A DNA stretch of 64,000 nucleotides. Source: Neolewinella lacunae (GTDB taxonomy: Bacteria > Bacteroidota > Bacteroidia > Chitinophagales > Saprospiraceae). This document shows positions 51,984 to 59,887 of the stretch, piece by piece. The first letter of the stretch is position 1. Every line of letters starts with the position of its first letter. The DNA lies in contig NZ_JACSIT010000120.1 in NCBI RefSeq assembly GCF_014349155.1, positions 1-64,000 of the forward strand, given 5' to 3'. A program made the position numbers and the translations under genes. Under the pieces are notes generated by a model. That model saw only the letters and a list, made by a program, of their open reading frames with translations. It searched no databases and was not told where the DNA came from.

Positions 51984-52970
51984 TTATTCCCTTACTCTGG
52001 TCTTGCCCAGGAGGTAGTACTCTACGGACAAGGGCGTAAAAAACACGGAGATCACCGCGTCGGGCTGCCGCGTCAGGGTGAGGAGCACCTGGTTGCCCCC
52101 GCTGCCTTTGCGGACCCTGGCCAGGTCGGCCTCCAGCAGAAAATCTTCCGGGCCCACGGCTTCGTAGGCCCCCTGGGGAATGGACACGCGCAATTCCACC
52201 TCCGAAGGATTGAGCCGGAAACTGTCGGTGGGCGAAGCATTGACCACCGTCACCGGCACGGTCAGCGTACGCTCAATGAAGGGCTCTACCTCCAAAGCAT
52301 AGTTCACCTCTTCCCGCGTGAGGGTCAGGCCCGGTCCCGGTGGCTGCAGGCGGACGCTGCGGCGGATATCGCCGTCCACCTGCCGCAGTTCGAGTTCTTC
52401 GGTGGGCCACTCCTCGATGGATTCCAGCTCATCGATTGCCCCGCTGACGGTGACGCTATCGGGCTCAAAAACCGGCGGGGCGGTAGCCAGGTAGCCAGGG
52501 GCGAAGCGTGAACGGATGTTGGAGACAATCGGCACCCGCTTCCCTTCGCGGGGGGTGGTGAGCAAGACCAGCGGCTCGAAGTCCAGTTCGTTGGTGTGCA
52601 AGTCGTTGCTGGAAAGCCTGCGATTGACTTCCAGGCTGATCTCATTGCCCGTCAGGCGGAGGCTCTCCGCACTCCCCACTTCGATCGTCAGGGGGATGGT
52701 TCCCATCCGGAGGCTTTCCCAGATCAGGCTCCAGCCGCTGCCGGCCACCCGCACGTTCATCCTGGTTGGCACCTGTCCCACCAGCGCCCGTTCGGGATCG
52801 ACCTGATAGGAAATTTCTACCTCGCGGGTGATCTCGTAATTTTCCGAGAGGTTCAGAATGAGCCAAAAGACAAAGGCGGCCGTCAGGCAAATGGCCAGGA
52901 TATTGCGGTCCTCGGCGGCCATTTTGCCAATGCGGTTATTCTTTATCAGCCTTTGTAGTGAAGATAGCAT
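51984..52970 (-). CDS. YbbR-like domain protein
   Basis: The 328-residue protein has one N-terminal membrane segment (ILAICLTAAFVFWLILNLS) and several YbbR-type repeats on the outside (EISYQVDPERALVGQVPTRMNVRVAGSG; TVPVTVVNASPTDSFRLNPSEVELRVS). YbbR proteins accompany CdaA-type cyclases in Firmicutes; in Bacteroidota they sit in a conserved yajC cluster. The start at 52970 overlaps the yajC 3' end by 35 bases; an ATG at 52922 would avoid the overlap but trim a conserved basic N-terminus. The usual next gene, coaE, is missing here. Confidence 0.8.
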   Translation of the reverse strand: MLSSLQRLIKNNRIGKMAAEDRNILAICLTAAFVFWLILNLSENYEITREVEISYQVDPERALVGQVPTRMNVRVAGSGWSLIWESLRMGTIPLTIEVGSAESLRLTGNEISLEVNRRLSSNDLHTNELDFEPLVLLTTPREGKRVPIVSNIRSRFAPGYLATAPPVFEPDSVTVSGAIDELESIEEWPTEELELRQVDGDIRRSVRLQPPGPGLTLTREEVNYALEVEPFIERTLTVPVTVVNASPTDSFRLNPSEVELRVSIPQGAYEAVGPEDFLLEADLARVRKGSGGNQVLLTLTRQPDAVISVFFTPLSVEYYLLGKTRVRE

Positions 52971-53256
52971 CCGTCAGTTCCTTGGAAATAGCGTTTTTGG
53001 TCACCCGAATATAGGTTTTATTTCCGACGTTGAGGGTCACGATGCGATCTTCGATCTTATCGATGCTGCCCAGAATGCCGCTGGCGGTCACTACCTGCTG
53101 CCCCTTCTCCAGGCCTTCCATGAACTCCTTTTGCTCGCGGGCCTTCTTGCGCTGGGGGATGATCATAAAAAAGATCAGGACCGCCAGCATGGCGATCATG
53201 AAGAAACCGTTGGTGAAAAGGCTGCCGCCTCCGGCCTGAAGTAAGATAGTAGTCAT
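52936..53256 (-). CDS. yajC: Preprotein translocase subunit YajC
   Basis: The 106-residue protein has a single membrane helix (GFFMIAMLAVLIFFMIIPQRKKAREQKEFMEGL) followed by the small beta domain QQVVTASGILGSIDKIEDRIVTLNVGNKTYIRVTKNAI. This matches YajC, an accessory of the SecDF complex in protein export. It follows the DUF1573 gene by 8 bases and overlaps ybbR, as is common in Bacteroidota. Confidence 0.93.
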   Translation of the reverse strand: MTTILLQAGGGSLFTNGFFMIAMLAVLIFFMIIPQRKKAREQKEFMEGLEKGQQVVTASGILGSIDKIEDRIVTLNVGNKTYIRVTKNAISKELTDAIFTTKADKE

Positions 53257-53264
53257 GCTGGATT

Positions 53265-53741
53265 TTATTCGTTGATAACGGTGCCGTCCACGTAAATGGT
53301 TGTTGTGGCCGGGTAAGTATTTGCGGTGATGGTGATGGGCTTGCGTTGCCGCCCGTACTTGCCTTTGGTATCGAAATTGACGCTGATCACGCTGCTGTCA
53401 CCCGGAGCGATGGGCGTTTCGGGGTAGGCCGCTACGGTACAGCCGCAGGTCGAGCGGGCGTTGGTAATCAGCAGGGGCACGCGGCCGGTGTTGGTGAAGT
53501 GGAAGTCGTGGCTGACGACCTCGCCTACGGGCACCTCGCCAAATTGGAATTCCGGCGTAGCAAAGGCCAGGCGGGCCACCGTGGCGGTGTCGGTCACGCC
53601 CGTTCCATCGTCCACGGGGTTGCGGATGATGGCGGCATTGGGTCCCAGTTCGGCGGGGTCCAGGTCATTGGGCGCGTCCGCAGGTGCCGGGGAACAACTG
53701 AACAGCAGGGCGAGAAGGGCAAGCAAGGTCGTAATCCGCAT
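53265..53741 (-). CDS. DUF1573 lipoprotein
   Basis: The 158-residue protein has a lipoprotein signal (LLALLALLFSC) and a DUF1573 immunoglobulin-like domain: EFQFGEVPVGEVVSHDFHFTNTGRVPLLITNARSTCGCTVAAYPETPIAPGDSSVISVNFDTKGKYG. The CGC pair is typical of this family. It is anchored in the cell envelope; the function is unknown. It heads the DUF1573-yajC-ybbR set. A copy of the dispersed motif lies in the low-complexity APADAP stretch right after the lipobox. Confidence 0.9.
   Translation of the reverse strand: MRITTLLALLALLFSCSPAPADAPNDLDPAELGPNAAIIRNPVDDGTGVTDTATVARLAFATPEFQFGEVPVGEVVSHDFHFTNTGRVPLLITNARSTCGCTVAAYPETPIAPGDSSVISVNFDTKGKYGRQRKPITITANTYPATTTIYVDGTVINE
53671..53688 (+). repeat. 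Dispersed 18-bp motif, coding copy 13
   Basis: GGCGCGTCCGCAGGTGCC is identical (on the opposite strand) to the copy in the metacaspase gene. It encodes A-P-A-D-A-P behind the DUF1573 lipobox. Confidence 0.75.
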
Positions 53742-53809
53742 GGGTTCGTTTTAAAGGAAAGCTCCGGATGCGCGGCAAAGGTAGCGCAGCGGGGGCCAAT
53801 CGCAGTGGG

Positions 53810-53840
53810 TTTTGGGGTACGGCGGCCTAAGATTACTTTT
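53810..53840 (+). promoter_or_regulatory. Strong Bacteroidota promoter in the DUF1573-shikimate kinase gap
   Basis: TTTG (53811-53814) and TACTTTTG (53833-53840) are 18 bases apart, a good -33/-7 pair. No gene starts nearby. The next plus-strand gene, shikimate kinase, begins about 300 bases on, behind a hairpin of CCCCTCTCC and GGAGAGGGG near 53905. It may give that gene a long leader or serve a lost gene. Confidence 0.5.
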
Positions 53841-54131
53841 GCAGGAGCAAATTGTTTCGCAGCAGTTCGTGTGTTCATTTCAGATCAGATCCCTCTCCCC
53901 CGGCCCCTCTCCACAGGAGAGGGGTGACCCAAGCACCAGTCTTTTCCAGGTAAAATTATTTGTTATTCGCGGGTTAATGTTGGAGGTTGTAGCACCTCAT
54001 AATGATGAGTAGGGCGGGTAATCCCAAAAGAGAGAACCTTAAGCTGCTAAAGCTTGAGACTACAACCAAAATAACAAAGTGCATATCTACTGTCTTGCTG
54101 GCCTAGCAGCTTCACCACAAAAAACGCTCAC

Positions 54132-54656
54132 ATCACTACCCCACTCTACCTGACCGGCTTCATGGGCTCGGGAAAATCCTGGACCGGCCAGCGCCTGGCC
54201 GCCCTGCTCGGCCTGCCCTTCGTCGATCTGGATGCCGAGGTCGAAACCCTCACGGAAATGTCCATCCCTACCCTCTTCAGCCGCTACGGCGAAGCGGCCT
54301 TCCGCGACCTCGAAGCCCAGGCCCTGCGGCAATTCCCGGCCGGGCGGGCCGTAGTTTTGGCCACCGGTGGCGGCGCACCCTGCTTCCACGGTGGCATGGA
54401 CTGGATGAACGAACAAGGGTGTACCGTTTTCCTCGACCCCTCCCCTACCATCCTGCTGGCCCGCCTCAACGCCGGACGCGCCCACCGGCCACTGCTGGGG
54501 ACCACAGAAGAACTAGCCATTTTCATCGCCAACAAACTGGCTGAACGCCGACCGACTTACGAAAAAGCGAAGATTCACCTGCCCATCGAAGACCCAAACG
54601 CCGATGTAGCGCGTTTGCTCTACGATCGTCTCCAACCCACAACGGAGCATCACTAA
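54132..54656 (+). CDS. aroK: Shikimate kinase with unclear start codon
   Basis: Shikimate kinase phosphorylates shikimate on the path to chorismate. Visible motifs are TGFMGSGKSWTGQRLA (Walker A), VDLDAEVE (shikimate-binding Asp), RYGEAAFRDLE, LATGGGAPC and AHRPLL (lid Arg). The first ATG in frame (54162) lies inside the Walker A strand and would delete the first beta-strand. The frame stays open back to a stop at 54072 but offers only CTG or ATC codons, so I place the start provisionally at the ATC 54132 to keep TTPLYLTGFMGSGKS. It may use a rare start or hide a frameshift. Confidence 0.8.
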   Translation: MTTPLYLTGFMGSGKSWTGQRLAALLGLPFVDLDAEVETLTEMSIPTLFSRYGEAAFRDLEAQALRQFPAGRAVVLATGGGAPCFHGGMDWMNEQGCTVFLDPSPTILLARLNAGRAHRPLLGTTEELAIFIANKLAERRPTYEKAKIHLPIEDPNADVARLLYDRLQPTTEHH

Positions 54657-54678
54657 ACCGACACATATCCCAAGCCCA

Positions 54679-56079
54679 ATGCGCATTCTCCTCGCCGCAC
54701 TTCTCCTTTGCCTTTCCCTGCCCACTTTTGCCCAGAAGGCTACGCCCGAAGGAGCCATGTACTTCGTTGGCTTTGCCGACAAAGCCGGCACCCCCTTCCG
54801 CATCGATGAGCCCACGGCTTTCCTCGGCGAAAAAGCCCTCCAGCGCCGCCAACTCCACGGCAGCGCCATTACCGAATTGGACCTGCCCGTGAGCCCCGCC
54901 TACGTCAGCGGCGTCCAGCAAACCGGTGCTCAGGTCTGGCTGAAGAGCAAGTGGATGAACGGCGTCGTGGTGGCTGCCAAAGAGGAGCAAGTCGCCGCCC
55001 TCAAAAAACTCCCCTTCGTCCGGGAAGTCTACCTGGCCGCGCCCAAACAGTACACGCGGAGCAGCGCCCTGCCCGTAGTGCCCAACCTCGACCGCCCGGC
55101 CCCCAGCTTCGAGCCCGTCCCCGTCAACCCCCAGTTCTACGGCTACGGATGGCAGAACCTGGATAATATGGAAGGCGACAGTCTCCACCACTGGGGCTTC
55201 CGCGGCAAGGGCGTTTTGGTGGCCGTATTCGACGGCGGCTTCCCGAGCGTGAACTACAAAGACTTCCTGGGCTACGCCGACGCTGCGGCCGTCCCTGCCA
55301 ACTACGACCTGGTAGAGCAGGACGATACCGCCCTGGATGGCTCCACCCACGGCTCCACGGTCTTGAGCACCATGGCCGCCCACCACCCCTTCTTCTTCGT
55401 GGGTACCGCCCCCGACGCCCGCTACGTCCTCTTCAAAACGGAGAACGGCCGCGGCGAACACCGCCTGGAAGAAATCAACTACGCCATTGCTTTGGAAATT
55501 GCCGACAGCATCGGCGTCGATGTAGTCAATTCCTCCCTGGGCTACACCACCTTCGGGATGAAGGAAATGGACTACACGGCCAAGGACCTGGATGGCAAAA
55601 CGAGCCCGGCCAGCATCGCCATCGGCCACGCCTTCGCCCGCGGCATGATCATCGTCACCAGCGCCGGTAATTCGGGAGGCGACGACTGGAAATACATTGG
55701 CACCCCCGCCGATGCGCCCGACGCCCTCTCCATCGGTGCGCTCAACGACGACGGCACCCGCGCCTACTTCTCCAGCTTCGGCCCCACGGCGGATGGACGG
55801 ACTAAGCCCGACGTCAGCGCCCTGGGGGTTTCCGTGGCCGCCATCACGGCTTCCGGCCGGGGACTCACCGCCGCCGACGGCACCAGCCTGGCCTCCCCAC
55901 TCGTGGCGGGGCTGGTGGCTTGCCTCCGCCAGGCCGTCCCAACGGCCACCAACCGGGAACTGCTCGACGCCATCCGCGCCACGGCCGACCAAGCCGCCCA
56001 ACCCGACAACGAACGCGGCTACGGACGGCCCAACTTCGCCGCCGCCTACCGCCTGCTCCAGCAAGCCCGCAAGCGCTAA
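54679..56079 (+). CDS. Secreted subtilisin-like serine peptidase (S8)
   Basis: The 466-residue protein has a signal peptide (LLAALLLCLSLPTFAQ) and a propeptide-like region to about residue 130. The S8 catalytic domain carries Asp 185 (VAVFDGGFP), His 224 (DGSTHGSTV) and Ser 403 (DGTSLASPLVAG). GMIIVTSAGNSGGD contains the oxyanion Asn. No T9SS domain is present, so it probably stays in the periplasm or is released by another route. It follows the shikimate kinase gene by 22 bases, though the two are unlikely to share a function. Confidence 0.92.
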   Translation: MRILLAALLLCLSLPTFAQKATPEGAMYFVGFADKAGTPFRIDEPTAFLGEKALQRRQLHGSAITELDLPVSPAYVSGVQQTGAQVWLKSKWMNGVVVAAKEEQVAALKKLPFVREVYLAAPKQYTRSSALPVVPNLDRPAPSFEPVPVNPQFYGYGWQNLDNMEGDSLHHWGFRGKGVLVAVFDGGFPSVNYKDFLGYADAAAVPANYDLVEQDDTALDGSTHGSTVLSTMAAHHPFFFVGTAPDARYVLFKTENGRGEHRLEEINYAIALEIADSIGVDVVNSSLGYTTFGMKEMDYTAKDLDGKTSPASIAIGHAFARGMIIVTSAGNSGGDDWKYIGTPADAPDALSIGALNDDGTRAYFSSFGPTADGRTKPDVSALGVSVAAITASGRGLTAADGTSLASPLVAGLVACLRQAVPTATNRELLDAIRATADQAAQPDNERGYGRPNFAAAYRLLQQARKR

Positions 56080-56236
56080 GGCTCCGCTCCAGCCACTGCT
56101 CATAAATTGCTTACACGGGCAAAGGGAAAAAAAATTTCCGCCCCGGAAACGCTTTTAGCCCGGCTTAGCGCAAATATGCAATTTTATCTTCATGCGTAAA
56201 AACCTCTTAAAAAGCCTTTTAAGCAAAAAATTGATA

Positions 56237-56269
56237 CTGCCCTGTTTGCAAGGGCAGAAAGCTTTTTTC
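56237..56269 (+). terminator. Terminator-like hairpin downstream of the subtilase gene
   Basis: CTGCCCT (56237-56243) pairs with AGGGCAG (56251-56257). After AAAGC comes a run of six T. It is about 160 bases past the subtilase stop codon. CTTAAAA-AGCC-TTTTAAG just upstream (56207-56224) is a second hairpin. Confidence 0.5.
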
Positions 56270-56320
56270 GCCGGACCGTTTGTGGGACCGCCAAGTGTTA
56301 ACTAATTTTACCAAAGTAAC

Positions 56321-56464
56321 GGGAAGGGTTCGGGCCTTCCCGGCGGGGTCTAGGCCCCGCAAAACCCAAAATCTCGTGGTGTCTGCAAACACCACCACCT
56401 CTTTTATTTGGTATCAGTAAGTTGGAACGAGCCCCGCCGGAGCACCTGGCGGGGTTCTTTTTTT
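56321..56464 (+). ncRNA. Candidate structured small RNA ending in a rho-independent terminator
   Basis: Four strong hairpins follow in series on the plus strand: GGGAAGG/CCTTCCC (56321-56341), GCGGGG/CCCCGC (56343-56360), GTGGTGT/ACACCAC (56376-56395), and CCCCGCC/GGCGGGG (56432-56454) followed by TTCTTTTTTT. No reading frame is supported here. The arrangement, with spacers free of long frames and a U-tract at the end, looks like an independent RNA gene. I recognise no known RNA family in it, and no clear promoter was found. Confidence 0.4.
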
Positions 56465-56515
56465 GGTCTGGTCGGACCAGGGCGGGGTCCCTCCCCCGCT
56501 CCTTCACCTTCACTT

Positions 56516-56533
56516 TGCACCTGCGGCCGCGCC
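56516..56533 (-). repeat. Dispersed 18-bp motif, copy 14
   Basis: TGCACCTGCGGCCGCGCC lies between the candidate RNA and the end of the WYL gene. Confidence 0.85.
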
Positions 56534-56551
56534 CAAAACTGAATACTGCGC

Positions 56552-57559
56552 TCAGGCGTAAAGGGCGAGGGCATTTTGGAGCCGGACGGCGATCCGTTCG
56601 CGCAGGCTGGTGGGTTCAACTACTTCCACCGCGTCTCCGAAGCTGAGCAATTGCATTTCCAGTTCGGGATTAGGGATGATGGTGAGCGTGAACTCCGGGC
56701 GTGCGGCACCGGGAGCGGAGACTTCCGCTTGGGTGCGGTGGAGCGGTTTGGTCCGCAGGTAACAGGCTTGGAGGGGCGTAGCCCGCAATTTTATCGTTAC
56801 CGCTGGTTCCGCTGGCGGGCGGATGACGCCAACGATGGGGTCGAGCCACTGGAGGGGTTGCAGGTGGGAGGCGTCATAAAAAGCCGTCAGGGAAAGTTCG
56901 GTGACGGAAGTAATGCGGTCGAGGGGGTAAGTCCAGAGTTGCCGCGTTTCGTGATCGTAGGCCAAAACGAACCAGCGCCGGTTGTACTCCTTGAGCAAGT
57001 AGGGGCTGAGTGTAATTTCCTGGGCTTCGGCCAGGTATTCCTGATAATTTACCCGGACGGCCTGGCGGGCGAGGATGGCGTGGTGGAGGGGTTGGAGGTT
57101 TTCGCGGCCGTCGAGGCTGCCGGGGCGGTCCAATTGAATGCTGGGATTTTGGGCGCGGACGCTGGTGCGGAGGTGGTTGGCCAGGCGATGGATGGTCTCG
57201 GAAAAGCCGGCGGGTAATTGCCCATAAGTCAGCTGTTCGGCCCAGTCGACGAGGTTGAGCAAGGTGGTAAAATCTTCGCGGCCGAGGGGTTCCACCTGAA
57301 AGGCATATCCTTTTTCGGTATAGCGGTATCCGCGGCGATTGTGGTATTCAATGGGTGCGGGCGGCCCGTAGGTGCCATTGCGCAGGGTGCGGATATCGTC
57401 CATAATGGTCCGCCGGCTGGGCAATTGAAAATTTTCTATTCCGCATTGCTGAAAACTTTCGTAACATGCGTGCGCTAATTGTTGCCAGGAAATTCCGTCG
57501 GGGTTACGCCGGAGGGCGCGATCGATGGCCAAGTAGCGAAGGTGGGCAGTTTTGCTCAT
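56552..57559 (-). CDS. WYL-domain transcriptional regulator
   Basis: From the ATG at 57559 the product is 335 residues. An N-terminal winged-helix part (LRYLAIDRALRRNPDGISWQQLAHACYE...LPSRRTIMDDIRTLR) is followed by a WYL domain: HHAILARQAVRVNYQEY, LLKEYNRRWFVLAYDHETRQLWTYPLDRI, and a C-terminal WCX-like part. WYL proteins sense nucleic-acid-type ligands and often control CRISPR or DNA-stress genes. It is divergent from the type III operon. A 27-base inverted repeat lies 8 bases upstream of its start, so it probably represses itself and perhaps the cas genes. A GTG/ATG frame to 57646 would run across that operator and is rejected. Confidence 0.87.
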   Translation of the reverse strand: MSKTAHLRYLAIDRALRRNPDGISWQQLAHACYESFQQCGIENFQLPSRRTIMDDIRTLRNGTYGPPAPIEYHNRRGYRYTEKGYAFQVEPLGREDFTTLLNLVDWAEQLTYGQLPAGFSETIHRLANHLRTSVRAQNPSIQLDRPGSLDGRENLQPLHHAILARQAVRVNYQEYLAEAQEITLSPYLLKEYNRRWFVLAYDHETRQLWTYPLDRITSVTELSLTAFYDASHLQPLQWLDPIVGVIRPPAEPAVTIKLRATPLQACYLRTKPLHRTQAEVSAPGAARPEFTLTIIPNPELEMQLLSFGDAVEVVEPTSLRERIAVRLQNALALYA

Positions 57560-57566
57560 GATTTTT

Positions 57567-57593
57567 TTGGTGTGCAGCGAATCTGCACGCCAA
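57567..57593. promoter_or_regulatory. Probable operator of the WYL regulator
   Basis: TTGGtGTGCAG (57567-57577) and CTGCACgCCAA (57583-57593) form an inverted repeat with ten of eleven pairs and a 5-base centre (CGAAT). It lies between the WYL start codon and a minus-strand TACCTTGG that resembles a -7 element, so bound protein would block WYL transcription. The cas6 start is 65 bases away on the other side. Confidence 0.65.
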
Positions 57594-57657
57594 GGTACTA
57601 ACTTAGCACCGAAACAAAAACTATTGTCTCCGTCTCCTAAAATCAACCCAGGAAAGC

Positions 57658-58338
57658 TTGAAAAACATCCGTTATCTCTCCGTACAATTTGACCAGTGCC
57701 TTCAGCACGATGAGCTTCGTTTTTTTCGATCGGCGGTGATTGAGAAGACGGAGCGTAAAAGCGATCTGTTTCACAACCACCTGGCTGGTGAGCAAAAGGT
57801 CATTTACCGTTACCCATTAATCCAGTACAAGCTGCTAGATGGCGGCCACGCAGGTATTGTCTGCCTGGAGGAGGGAACAGAAGACATCCACCAGCTTTTT
57901 CAGGCACAAAAACTCGATCTACGGATTGGTAATAAGCAGCAAACGTTTAAGGTTGTAGATATGCAACTGCGTTATTACCAACTTGCCCTTACGGATCCCC
58001 CGCTAGAATACCGTATTTCCAACTACCTGCCCTTTACCCAGGAGCGTTACGCCCGCTGGCAAGCCTTAGCGGGGCAGGAAGAGGCGCGCAAGGAACTGCT
58101 GGCAGCAACCTTGCGGGGTAATATCCTCACTTTCGCAAAAGGACTTGAATGGTGGATTGATGGCAGGCTGGAAGTTGACTTCCAGCAAATTAGTCCGGCA
58201 CGGGTGGTACGCTTCAAGGAGCAACAGCTCTTAGCTTTTGACTTAAACTTCACCACCAACGTAAACCTCCCCCCCTGGATCGGCCTCGGCAAAGGCGTCA
58301 GTATCGGCCACGGCACCGTCACACCCATCAACCAGTAA
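57658..58338 (+). CDS. cas6: CRISPR-associated endonuclease Cas6-like
   Basis: The 226-residue protein begins at a TTG (MKNIRYLSVQFD) and is rich in beta-strands. YPLIQYKLLDGGHAGIVCLEEGTEDI fits the Bacteroidota Cas6 N-terminal ferredoxin-like fold. The C-terminal VNLPPWIGLGKGVSIGHGTVTPI holds the glycine-rich RAMP loop. Cas6 cuts the CRISPR transcript in each repeat to free crRNA. It is the first gene of the operon, 7 bases before cas10. No CRISPR array lies in the window, so the array must be beyond 64 kb or elsewhere. Confidence 0.75.
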   Translation: MKNIRYLSVQFDQCLQHDELRFFRSAVIEKTERKSDLFHNHLAGEQKVIYRYPLIQYKLLDGGHAGIVCLEEGTEDIHQLFQAQKLDLRIGNKQQTFKVVDMQLRYYQLALTDPPLEYRISNYLPFTQERYARWQALAGQEEARKELLAATLRGNILTFAKGLEWWIDGRLEVDFQQISPARVVRFKEQQLLAFDLNFTTNVNLPPWIGLGKGVSIGHGTVTPINQ

Positions 58339-58345
58339 ATAAACC

Positions 58346-59887
58346 ATGACACAATACCTCTACGGAGCGAAGGTGCAGGGCATCCAGTCCTACATTTTTG
58401 AAACCAACAAGCTGAAAGACATTGGCGGTGCCAGTGAATTGATTGAGTCGCTGGCGGGGGAGCGTTTTGCGGGCTTCTTTAGCCAAGTAGGCGTCTCCTA
58501 TAAAGAAGAGCAACTTCTACGCAACGCCGCCGGAGAAATCTCCTACTTATTTCATGATAAAGCGTCCTGCGCTGCGGTAGTACGCGGCTTTGAACGCTTT
58601 ATTTCTACCGAGATACCGGGGCTGACCGTAAGCCAGGCGGTAGTCCCTCTTGAAGGAACGACGCTGAACTTGAGCGATGCATCCCATGAAGTAAATCGTC
58701 TGCTTCAGGTCCAACGCAACCGCGCAACCCCACCCTCGGAACTAGGCTGGATGATTAGCGAGCGCGCGCGGCGAACTGGGAGGCCTGGGGTGAAGCAGGT
58801 TAAAAAAGATGGGTTAATTGACCGGCGGCAGCAGAGCAAACGTGAGGTAGCCGATCACCGCCGGCTACACGACAAGCTTATCGGCGACACCCACCCCTTT
58901 GAAAAAGAAGATTTTGCTTTTGAGCTGGAGGACATTGTCAACAAACGTGAAGGCGCTTGGCTAGCCGTCGTCCACGCAGACGGAAATAATCTTGGAAAGC
59001 TCATCCAAAAGTTGTTGCCAGAACTCCCAGCAGATCAGCTGGAGAAAGGCTATCGCCAGTTCAGTATAAAACTGGAGGAGGCTACGGTAGCAGCCGCCCG
59101 AATCGCTTACCAAAAGCTTTTAGATTGCTTGAAAGCGGAGGAGCGTAATGCGGTCATAGCGGGGGAAATGAAACTCCCCATCCGCCCAGTCATCATTGGC
59201 GGCGACGACCTCACCGTGATTCTACGGGCTGAACACGCTGTGGCATTCACCAAGGCATACTTAGAGGCTTTTGAGCAGGAAACCCAGGAAAAATTCGGCA
59301 ATTATGCTAAAGAATTCGGCGTAGCAGAACACTTCAAAGATGGCCTAACTGCCTGCGCTGGCATCGCCATCATCAAACCCAAGTTCCCCTTTCATTACGC
59401 CGCCCATCTGGCAGAAGAGCTGTGCAGCTGGACGAAGAACGTTGCTAAGAAAATCGACGAGCACCACACGCCATCGTCCTTACACTTCCACAAAGTCCAG
59501 GCCAGTTTCGTAGAAAACTACAAGGATATTATTGAACGGGAACTAACTACGGTTAAAGACGACGCAGTTGACGAAAAGTTACTGACTGCCGGACCATACT
59601 TCGTGAACGATTCACAAGAAGGGTATCCTACTGTAAAGCAGTTGCTCCGCTATACCGAAGTGTTAGGCTATAAAGACACTCCCGCTGGCCCCTTGCGCGA
59701 CTACTTGGGAGAACTACGGGTGGATGCACAGGCTGCAGCTCAAAAACTGGAGCGTATCCGTGACCTTAATAAGGATGTAAACAAAGAACTAGACTTAAGC
59801 GAAGAGACGCTCTTCCAGAAAAGAGGAAGTAACGAAAAAGCATCCACCCACCTCTACGACGCCATTCAACTCGCTAACCTATTATGA
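58346..59887 (+). CDS. cas10: Cas10/Cmr2-like type III signal-generating subunit, HD-less
   Basis: The 513-residue protein starts LYGAKVQGIQSYIFETNKLKDIGGASELIE, the Cmr2-type first palm. It has HADGNNLGKLI (211-215 ADGNN) and a second-palm GGDD at 285-288 (VIIGGDDLTVIL). GGDD is the centre that makes cyclic oligoadenylates when target RNA is bound. No N-terminal HD nuclease domain is present, so it should signal rather than cut DNA. The expected zinc-finger cysteines are not evident near RARRTGRPGV, where relatives carry C-x-x-TGRPA. It overlaps the next gene by ATGA. Confidence 0.85.
   Translation: MTQYLYGAKVQGIQSYIFETNKLKDIGGASELIESLAGERFAGFFSQVGVSYKEEQLLRNAAGEISYLFHDKASCAAVVRGFERFISTEIPGLTVSQAVVPLEGTTLNLSDASHEVNRLLQVQRNRATPPSELGWMISERARRTGRPGVKQVKKDGLIDRRQQSKREVADHRRLHDKLIGDTHPFEKEDFAFELEDIVNKREGAWLAVVHADGNNLGKLIQKLLPELPADQLEKGYRQFSIKLEEATVAAARIAYQKLLDCLKAEERNAVIAGEMKLPIRPVIIGGDDLTVILRAEHAVAFTKAYLEAFEQETQEKFGNYAKEFGVAEHFKDGLTACAGIAIIKPKFPFHYAAHLAEELCSWTKNVAKKIDEHHTPSSLHFHKVQASFVENYKDIIERELTTVKDDAVDEKLLTAGPYFVNDSQEGYPTVKQLLRYTEVLGYKDTPAGPLRDYLGELRVDAQAAAQKLERIRDLNKDVNKELDLSEETLFQKRGSNEKASTHLYDAIQLANLL

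Noticed and set aside
53812-54012. A 66-codon plus-strand gene behind the strong promoter
   Set aside because: The translation runs through a G/C hairpin (APLHRRGVTQ-type repeat sequence) and has no recognisable domain; a gene remnant is possible but cannot be supported.
54523-56103. A 526-codon minus-strand frame opposite the subtilase
   Set aside because: It is antisense to a complete S8 peptidase; the translation is Gly/Val-rich without domains.
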